From Gammaproteobacteria bacterium (GTDB taxonomy: Bacteria > Pseudomonadota > Gammaproteobacteria > DSM-16500), in the NCBI GenBank assembly GCA_004322325.1, contig SCTP01000123.1, positions 1 to 15,933 on the forward strand: a stretch of DNA of 15,933 bases, given 5' to 3'. Below the pieces are notes generated by a model that was given only the letters and a program-made list of their open reading frames with translations, searched no databases and had not been told where the DNA came from. Below, one piece after another: positions 10,783-15,933 of this stretch. The translations under genes and the position numbers were made by a program. The first letter of the stretch is position 1. Every line of letters begins with the position of its first letter.

Positions 10783-12068
10783 CATCTAGGAGAGTAATTT
10801 GTCACTAACTCATCCGTATTGTTGGTTGTACATATTTCACGCTGTACTACTTTTTCTAAAGATTCTACTTTGCTTATCAAAGGCGTGATAAACTGCTTAT
10901 CAAAATATGTACTCTCTGATACAACATTATCTGGCACACTGAAATTTTTCACATGATCAATACAGTTATTATAATATGACTTAACATAATCCGTTGCATT
11001 TACCTCTTCAAGAAGCTTTTTTATCTTCTCTAAATAGGTAGATAACTCTTGATTGTTCTGGTTAGTTTTTTCTGGATTATTAAACGTATCGTAATGTGTT
11101 TTTTTCCATTCCTGAAGATGGTTACTAAGCCCACTTAATGCCTGTGCTAATTCAACTTTCTTAGCTTGTACTTCTTTTTCCTTTTGTTGTTTAAATAGCA
11201 ATGCATGACGAGCTCTAATCTCTACTAGTTGATCAGATGGTGACACAGAAACAACGGTAGATGCAGAAGCTAGATCAGATGCTTGTGTAGGCTCAAGCGT
11301 TGGTACACAAGTAGGGTTAGATGCAAGAGCAGGAGTAGAAGCTAATGATGGTTGATTTGAAAGCGCTTTCATTTCATTTATTTCTTTCTTGAGAGGTTTT
11401 TGACGCAACTTATGATATCCCGCTATGAGTTTTGACCCTAACCAATCAATCCCATCAAAGAAAGCTGCACCTACTAAATAGGGAACTGCCATAATCGTTA
11501 TCCCGATGGTTGTCACTACTGGCGCAACGATTGCTCCACCTACCACGCCTAAACCTGCTCCTACCGCACCGCCAACCGCGGCACCTATAGGACCCCCCAT
11601 GCCAAACCCTAAAATCCCTCCAACTGTTCCACCACCCATAGTGCCAATAATGGCGCCAAACAGAAAACAGCGCGATACTAAAATTTTATACGATGAGGTA
11701 ATATTTCTTAAAGCATTAGTGAGATTAGATTCTACGTTGGATATATTTACTGGCACGTCTACACGCGGCTGATTTCTTCTTTTAGCCCTTTTGTCCATGA
11801 AACCTTTTTTTACGACCCCATTCACATTATTATTTTCCTTAACCCTTTTTTTCATGATACTTGATGTTTGTGCAAGCGCCATTACATTATTAAATTCTAG
11901 TTCTTTTTGATTAAGCAAAATAGGTAAGATGTGATCAAATGTTGTAGGGTTAAGAAGAGAATTTTTGTTCTTTTCTTGTTGTTGATTGAAAAGTTTATTT
12001 CGCTCTATTTCTAAAGCCTGACTCTCTTCCTTCATTTTCTTGTACGTCGCATCAATTCTCGGAAACAT
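10779..12068 (-). CDS. Unrecognised coiled-coil protein with long glycine-zipper membrane segment; effector-like
   Basis: I do not recognise the family of this 429-residue protein. Visible parts in order: a charged helical N-terminus (1-35, Lys/Glu/Gln-rich); a helical region with a basic patch KKGFMDKRAKRRNQPR (about 87-102); a long glycine/alanine-rich hydrophobic stretch (about 135-203) full of GxxxG spacings such as GGPIGAAVGGAVGAGLG, which resembles glycine-zipper membrane-inserting segments; a low-complexity Ser/Ala/Thr/Pro tract (about 240-278) with degenerate ALAS-N/T-P units; a coiled coil (about 280-312) and a helical C-terminal region. No signal peptide is seen. The start ATG has a GGGG eight bases upstream. 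The gene is AT-richer than gatB and lies exactly between two copies of the gatB 3' end, suggesting acquisition. Organisation resembles Legionellales Dot/Icm effectors that insert into host membranes, but this is inference. Confidence 0.8.
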   Translation of the reverse strand: MFPRIDATYKKMKEESQALEIERNKLFNQQQEKNKNSLLNPTTFDHILPILLNQKELEFNNVMALAQTSSIMKKRVKENNNVNGVVKKGFMDKRAKRRNQPRVDVPVNISNVESNLTNALRNITSSYKILVSRCFLFGAIIGTMGGGTVGGILGFGMGGPIGAAVGGAVGAGLGVVGGAIVAPVVTTIGITIMAVPYLVGAAFFDGIDWLGSKLIAGYHKLRQKPLKKEINEMKALSNQPSLASTPALASNPTCVPTLEPTQASDLASASTVVSVSPSDQLVEIRARHALLFKQQKEKEVQAKKVELAQALSGLSNHLQEWKKTHYDTFNNPEKTNQNNQELSTYLEKIKKLLEEVNATDYVKSYYNNCIDHVKNFSVPDNVVSESTYFDKQFITPLISKVESLEKVVQREICTTNNTDELVTNYSPRC

Positions 12069-12141
12069 CGCAACTACCCCACTCTCTTTTAATTAAAATG
12101 ATAGTTATAATACGATGATAATCTTAACAGGGTATTAAAAA

Positions 12142-12214
12142 GATGAAAGTATCTGGCGGTAAGATTAATCCACAGTAACTGAATGATATATTGAAGAAAA
12201 AATTACAAGAGTAA
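12142..12214 (+). pseudogene. gatB: Decayed duplicate of the gatB 3' end (part of repeat R2)
   Basis: From the ATG at 12143 the bases encode MKVSGGKINPQ, stop, LNDILKKKLQE, stop, against [23 protein letters not shown] in gatB. The glutamine codon after NPQ has become TAA (12176-12178). No upstream gatB sequence is present, so this is a terminal fragment that was never a whole gene here. Most differences from the intact copy are G to A or C to T, as expected for unselected decay in an AT-rich genome. Confidence 0.88.
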
Positions 12215-12272
12215 GCGATACGGATCTGCAAATCGACATTTGTTAATTTGCGGATCCAAAAATAATGATCAG
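12142..12272 (+). repeat. Direct repeat copy R2 (gatB end, hairpin, tail)
   Basis: This is the partner of 10652-10782, ungapped over 131 bases. It includes a second copy of the hairpin at 12222-12256 (GGATCTGCAAAT / ATTTGCGGATCC, 12 bp with one G-T pair) and the tail aaaaataatgatcag. Although the loop differs at several positions, the stem keeps pairing. R1 and R2 bracket a single gene of the opposite strand. Confidence 0.88.
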
Positions 12273-12275
12273 AAA

Positions 12276-12335
12276 ATAAGATAAGCCAATCCTCAGCAAC
12301 TCAATGATATATTGAAGAAAAAACTACACAGTTAA
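12276..12335 (+). pseudogene. gatB: Third, shorter remnant of the gatB 3' end (R3)
   Basis: Bases 12288-12335 encode NPQQLNDILKKKLHS then stop in the gatB frame, matching the gatB tail [15 protein letters not shown]. By hand count 40 of 48 positions match R2 and 39 of 48 match gatB. R3 shares the ATA (Ile) codon with R2 where gatB has ATG, but keeps the CAA that R2 has lost, so it was not copied from R2 in its present form. The sequence before it is similar for a few bases and then off frame. No hairpin copy follows. Confidence 0.75.
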
Positions 12336-12396
12336 TAAAAAAATACTCTATTCCCCTTCTCCTCCCCATTTTTTTCCTTTGAAAAAGACGAAAAAG

Positions 12397-12425
12397 TTGA
12401 GGTATTATGCTCTTTTGTTTATAAT
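12397..12425 (+). promoter_or_regulatory. Strong sigma70-type promoter of the NTAN1/CheD-like gene
   Basis: TTGAGG (12397-12402) is followed after exactly 17 bases by a perfect TATAAT (12420-12425). Transcription would start near 12432, leaving a leader of about 83 bases that contains a two-codon ORF. A pyrimidine-rich tract (about 12350-12380) lies just upstream. The rest of the 446-base gap 12069-12514 holds the gatB remnants described separately. Confidence 0.7.
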
Positions 12426-12466
12426 TTGGCCATATTAATAAAAATGGACAATAAAAATCAATAGCC

Positions 12467-12486
12467 AGGAGGACACTATGCACTAA
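12467..12486 (+). promoter_or_regulatory. Minimal leader ORF (AUG CAC UAA) with strong Shine-Dalgarno
   Basis: A perfect AGGAGG (12467-12472) lies five bases before ATG CAC TAA (12478-12486). The real gene starts at 12515 behind its own GAGGGG (12500-12505). Ribosomes initiating here would translate two codons and stop 28 bases before the next start. Whether this acts in regulation or is a relic of a former gene start cannot be told from the bases. Confidence 0.4.
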
Positions 12487-12514
12487 ACACACACTCAACG
12501 AGGGGTATTTAACA

Positions 12515-14194
12515 ATGCCATTTTTATTGCGTAATAACGTTTTTACTTTGCCGCCTGAAAAAGAATTAGCGCAGTATTTATTTGATTCTATTCAAGAATT
12601 ACCTTCTGCAGAAGAAAATGAAGAAGATAGTGAAAGACAGAACTCATTAGCAGAAGAGCATACTTACGGAGTGATGGAAAAAGGCTATATAAAAGTAAAA
12701 GCCATGCCACAATCGAATTACTACCTGGCTGGAACCGATAATCTTCATTCTTGCATAGGCCTAAGCTTTTATGATCCCGCGTCTCAGACATTAATCGTCA
12801 CACACATGGACGTTGCAGTAAATGCACAATCGTTAGACCCTATCCTAGACGAATTTAAAGGCGCAGAGGAAATTCAAGTACGCGTATTTGGCGGGTTAAC
12901 AGACTGTTCTTATTTAGAAAAAGTAGAAACACAGGACAATCCATTCCCATCATCAACACACCATATCGATTCTTTACAAAAAGCAAAAGAAATTTATACG
13001 TATTTGTATCAAAAATCACTTGATCAAAATATCACTATTAATATGCTTTCTTCTAATGCATTTGCGAAGCTAGAAAATTATAAGACCCATTGTTTTCAAA
13101 ATAGAATGGATACCACCTTTGGTTTTGTTGTCAATGCGGCAAATGGAAAGGTTCAAGTATTTTATCACGAAGGACTGGATCAATGGCTGCCGAGCACGAC
13201 TGTTAGCAACTGTGGCCTATTTAAAGGCCCTTATAAAAAAGGGGGCATTGGGACCAGAATGCATAAGTACTGGGGATTTGAATCATATGATTTAGTAAAA
13301 CGCTATGATAACACGGATCCTCATTGGAATGAGGATTATAAAGCTGATCTTGAAAAAAGAAGCCTGTTAGGAATAGCAAATGTTTTATTTTTAATACTAA
13401 TAAATAAATTTAATTATATTAAGATTAATAAAAATGATAGTGATGAAATCTGCAAACACATCCTCGAATGGATAAAACAAAATAGCCCATTGCATAATGA
13501 GCCTGGTTTTTATACCATTCACTTATTAGAATATGAAGCTGAAGAAGTTGCCAAACGTGCATCTCCTTCTTATCAAGGAAAGAGTAACTTATTTATATAC
13601 AACTTAATAAACGAGATCAACAATAATAAATTCTTCAATGATATGATTTACCAACATGTCATTAACGAAATTGTTAGCATTACTTTACCAAACAATAATA
13701 ACCTTGCGGATAAATTACGAGAAATAAACTGCGATCTTCTCTTAGTACAAGAATTAGATGCTTACAAACTAAAATTTGAAAATAATAAAGAAAACTTGCT
13801 ATTTCGACTTAAGAATGAAGAAAATACCTCGATTGAAGAAATCATCGCTACGTGGAAATTAAAAAAAATTGACAGTAAATTTAATGCTATTGTCAAAGCA
13901 ATAGCGATGAAATTGCAATATAAAGGAGAAGATTTTTCTTCGAGGAATCAAAATAAACTAAAGAAACACTTAATGAAAAAACTATCGGCTATTGATATCC
14001 ATAATGTAGATTATGTAGGATTAGTGGCGGATATGATGCTCGCGATTGAAAATAGAATAGAATCTCGAAATGGATGCTTCTGGGTACCACCTATTATCAA
14101 TGATAAATTTCTCAATCGACTTAATAGGCTGGTTATTGAACCGTGGATTTTATCGAACCAACCTGAAACAATGTCGATACGACCGACCCATTAA
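12515..14194 (+). CDS. NTAN1/CheD-like putative cysteine deamidase with helical C-terminal half; effector-like
   Basis: Residues about 65-215 of this 559-residue protein resemble eukaryotic N-terminal asparagine amidohydrolase and, more distantly, bacterial CheD. SCIGLSFYDP around Cys80 matches the CheD GSC...YDP and NTAN1 TC... catalytic-cysteine strand; THMD (His97, Asp99) matches the NTAN1 TH-x-D catalytic histidine region; VRVFGGLTD (122-130) matches the NTAN1 GGFSD segment; and TTFGFVVNAANGKVQ (200-214) parallels the NTAN1 strand with GIAVN. These comparisons are from memory. The Cys/His pair is intact, so activity on side-chain or N-terminal amides is plausible. Residues about 260-559 are mostly helical, Asn/Lys/Glu-rich and unrecognised. 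There is no signal peptide and no chemotaxis neighbour, which argues against a CheD role. GAGGGG lies nine bases before the ATG. Confidence 0.75.
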   Translation: MPFLLRNNVFTLPPEKELAQYLFDSIQELPSAEENEEDSERQNSLAEEHTYGVMEKGYIKVKAMPQSNYYLAGTDNLHSCIGLSFYDPASQTLIVTHMDVAVNAQSLDPILDEFKGAEEIQVRVFGGLTDCSYLEKVETQDNPFPSSTHHIDSLQKAKEIYTYLYQKSLDQNITINMLSSNAFAKLENYKTHCFQNRMDTTFGFVVNAANGKVQVFYHEGLDQWLPSTTVSNCGLFKGPYKKGGIGTRMHKYWGFESYDLVKRYDNTDPHWNEDYKADLEKRSLLGIANVLFLILINKFNYIKINKNDSDEICKHILEWIKQNSPLHNEPGFYTIHLLEYEAEEVAKRASPSYQGKSNLFIYNLINEINNNKFFNDMIYQHVINEIVSITLPNNNNLADKLREINCDLLLVQELDAYKLKFENNKENLLFRLKNEENTSIEEIIATWKLKKIDSKFNAIVKAIAMKLQYKGEDFSSRNQNKLKKHLMKKLSAIDIHNVDYVGLVADMMLAIENRIESRNGCFWVPPIINDKFLNRLNRLVIEPWILSNQPETMSIRPTH

Positions 14195-14211
14195 TTAATA
14201 CGTTAATAAGA

Positions 14212-14235
14212 AGAGGGCATTTTTTATTGCCCTCT
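14212..14235. terminator. Bidirectional intrinsic terminator
   Basis: AGAGGGCA and TGCCCTCT form a perfect 8-bp GC-rich stem around an eight-base T/A loop. The plus strand continues aatctttta, the minus strand tcttatt. It lies 18 bases after the stop of the gene 12515-14194 and 6 bases after the stop of the convergent RasGEF-like gene, so it can end both transcripts. Confidence 0.75.
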
Positions 14236-14241
14236 AATCTT

Positions 14242-15933
14242 TTATATATTCGACATTCGCTTAGAAATATAAGGTGAATCATCAATCTCTGGTATTTTAT
14301 TCTTACCTTTCCTATCTTGCGAAAACAATTTATCCCGCTCTTTAGAAGTAACACACAAAGAATGTGGTCGTCGGTCTTGACTAGAGGATTGTTTTTCCGG
14401 TTTAAATTCTGCAACAGATACCTCTGTGTTCTCTTTTAACGGCAGAGCGTCTACCTTATGACGACTCATAGGCAGGGAAAAGATACTTTTTCTTTTGATA
14501 GCCGCTTCTTCTTGTTTCAACTTTTGATCTGGAAAATAAACTTGTTTTCCTGTTCTCTTTCTATGGATGGCTGCTTCATCAGCCTTAATAAGATCAATTT
14601 CTTTCTTTACTATTCGCTGATACTGACACAAATCTGCTTTGGCTTTTTCTAATTCCCCTATGTTAGAAGTTGGCGCTAAATGAGGAGATATTTTCTTCGC
14701 TATAATCTCTTTTTCAATCATCTCTCCTTGTATTTCTATTTTATTATTTATTTCTTCTGGATTTTTATCCGTTGTTTTAAGAATTTTACCTGAAATTTCT
14801 TGGTTACCTATATATTTTTTATACGCCAGTCGAGCTAGCTCCGATCCTCTTTCATTACGAACCTCTTGCAGATCACAACGAATTTTTAATAATTCATCTA
14901 AGATGATAGGTTGAGTGTTATTTTCTTTCTCACGATAATATTTTTCAGTTTTTTTCAATTTCTTATATTTTTCATAAAGAAAATTTGCCATTTCTGCGCC
15001 ATTCACATTTAGATTTAAACTAACCCTTCCATCAAGAGCAATTTTTTTTGCTTGTTCTACACAAGCATGTAATATAACAAGAAACTGCTGTGCTAGTTCT
15101 TTACTAAATTCCACCATTTCGCGAGCATTACGTTTTTCTTCCTCACTCCTTTTTCGATCATGTAACACCTCGATATAATTTCCAATATCTTCATTTAACT
15201 TCTCAAGCATTGCCGGAAAAGTGGAATAAGGAGGAATAAATGACGTTTGCTCAATGTTTGAAACAACATGCAAAAACGTCTTGGCACTTTTCATCAAACT
15301 AATTTGCTTAATTATTTCTTTAACGTTCACCGGTAACGCTGCCATGGTTTCTGGCAAATCAACCATATTATCAAATGCGCTGATGATGGCAATGGCAGCA
15401 TGAAAACATCTAGTTTCAAATAATCGTTGCGCCACTGATGACCAAAACGAAATAACTTTAACCCGATTTTTTATTTTCTTATGAGACATCATCTGCGATT
15501 CAGCCAAACATTTAATGAACATCTCTGTTCGCCAGGCAAGATTATTTTCTGCTTTGATTTCTTTTATTAATGTTTTTATTTCATCCTCTAAGCGTTTAAT
15601 TAGAGTTACTTCTATTGCTATTTGCTCTAACTTTAATTGATAAGTGCTCTTAACTATCGTTAATTTTTCTCTTAAAACGTCCAATTGACAAATCTTATCC
15701 TCTATTTTTTTTATTTCATTTTTTTCTCTTTCAATACTATAAAAAATAGAGTGCATTTCATTCACTAATAATAATATTTTTTGATTGATACTTGATTTTT
15801 CTTTAAGTTTCTCCGCCTGCAATTTCTCATCGTTATCTATCTCTATTTTTAATTCTAAGCCTTGTCTTCTAGGTTCTAGCTCATCTAATAAAGCATTTTT
15901 TGCTGCTAATTCCTTTTCTAATTCTGCTAACTT
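14242..15933 (-). CDS. Coiled-coil protein with RasGEF-like domain (5' end outside window); effector-like
   Basis: The frame is open to the right edge (first visible residues KLAELEKELAA), so the start is beyond the window; 563 residues are visible and the TTG at 15822 is only internal. The first about 125 visible residues are a Lys/Glu/Leu heptad-rich coiled coil. About 15540-15169 encodes a segment like the core of a Ras guanine-nucleotide exchange (CDC25/RasGEF) domain: NRVKVISFWSSVAQRLFETR, AAIAIISAFDNM, LPETMAALP and SFIPPYSTFPAMLEKLNED, corresponding to the family's R...I.FWI..A......N, AIISAL, TW..L and P.IP...YL.DL blocks. The N-terminal part of a normal domain is not recognisable. 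The rest is charged, helical and basic at the C-terminus. RasGEF proteins are eukaryotic regulators and known among Legionella effectors, hence the suggested role on a host Ras-family GTPase. It converges on the NTAN1-like gene. Confidence 0.7.
   Translation of the reverse strand, partial: KLAELEKELAAKNALLDELEPRRQGLELKIEIDNDEKLQAEKLKEKSSINQKILLLVNEMHSIFYSIEREKNEIKKIEDKICQLDVLREKLTIVKSTYQLKLEQIAIEVTLIKRLEDEIKTLIKEIKAENNLAWRTEMFIKCLAESQMMSHKKIKNRVKVISFWSSVAQRLFETRCFHAAIAIISAFDNMVDLPETMAALPVNVKEIIKQISLMKSAKTFLHVVSNIEQTSFIPPYSTFPAMLEKLNEDIGNYIEVLHDRKRSEEEKRNAREMVEFSKELAQQFLVILHACVEQAKKIALDGRVSLNLNVNGAEMANFLYEKYKKLKKTEKYYREKENNTQPIILDELLKIRCDLQEVRNERGSELARLAYKKYIGNQEISGKILKTTDKNPEEINNKIEIQGEMIEKEIIAKKISPHLAPTSNIGELEKAKADLCQYQRIVKKEIDLIKADEAAIHRKRTGKQVYFPDQKLKQEEAAIKRKSIFSLPMSRHKVDALPLKENTEVSVAEFKPEKQSSSQDRRPHSLCVTSKERDKLFSQDRKGKNKIPEIDDSPYISKRMSNI

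Noticed and set aside
12082..12140. Promoter for the minus-strand gene 10779-12068
   Set aside because: The region is AT-rich with several TATAAT-like words, but no credible -35 at a proper spacing, so a specific promoter call would be guesswork.
10779..12335. A transposon or insertion sequence explaining the repeats
   Set aside because: No transposase, integrase or terminal inverted repeats are visible; the repeated ends are plainly gatB sequence plus its hairpin, too long for a normal target-site duplication.
12301..12498. A 65-codon minus-strand reading frame
   Set aside because: It starts at TTG, runs antisense through the R3 remnant and the strong plus-strand promoter and leader, has no Shine-Dalgarno support and no recognisable protein character.
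12515..13160. Chemotaxis CheD proper
   Set aside because: The Cys/His pattern is shared, but the protein is far longer than CheD, the GG-x-x-D and downstream strand fit NTAN1 better, and no chemotaxis genes are nearby.
15820..15822. TTG as the start of the RasGEF-like gene
   Set aside because: The frame continues open through the coiled coil to the window edge with uniform composition, so the true start is outside.

Overview
The window looks like chromosome from a Legionellales-type gammaproteobacterium (Legionella/Coxiella relatives). Two signs support this. A housekeeping core keeps the gammaproteobacterial order, with mreBCD-yhdP divergent from gatCAB (from memory, the arrangement seen in Pseudomonas). 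Next to it lie AT-richer, host-interaction-like genes with eukaryotic-type domains. The assignment is inferred from content; no rRNA or other taxonomic marker is present.

Layout. Bases 1-1149 (+) hold the 3' part of an unrecognised, cysteine-containing, possibly beta-propeller protein. A perfect hairpin separates it from a convergent operon read leftward: mreB (7377-6319), mreC (6314-5487), mreD (5494-5021) and yhdP (5024-1194). These genes overlap or nearly touch, and they encode the rod-shape cytoskeleton/elongasome plus a giant AsmA-like envelope lipid-transport protein. mreC has no ATG, GTG or TTG at its expected start. It appears to begin at an AUC codon behind a perfect Shine-Dalgarno. 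The maf and rng genes often found between mreD and yhdP are absent. Rightward from the same 158-base divergent promoter region runs gatC-gatA-gatB (7536-10724), the amidotransferase that makes Gln-tRNA(Gln) and/or Asn-tRNA(Asn) by transamidation.

From 10.7 kb to the right edge the window is accessory DNA. A 131-base segment holding the last 24 codons of gatB plus its terminator hairpin occurs again, without gaps, exactly 1,490 bases downstream (10652-10782 and 12142-12272). A third, shorter remnant lies at about 12276-12335. The interval between the first two copies contains one gene (10779-12068, -) for a protein with a long glycine-zipper hydrophobic segment between coiled-coil-like regions. 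This looks like a cassette inserted at the gatB 3' end, with duplicated and decayed ends.

Beyond it, a strong sigma70-type promoter and a two-codon leader ORF precede a 559-residue protein (12515-14194, +). Its N-terminal half resembles eukaryotic N-terminal asparagine amidohydrolase (NTAN1) and the CheD cysteine-deamidase fold. Converging on it across a bidirectional terminator is the 3' part of a coiled-coil protein with a degenerate RasGEF-like domain (14242-15933, -), cut by the window edge. These three genes are the best candidates for secreted effectors that act on host small GTPases, protein stability and membranes. That role is inferred from domain resemblance and not proven by the sequence.
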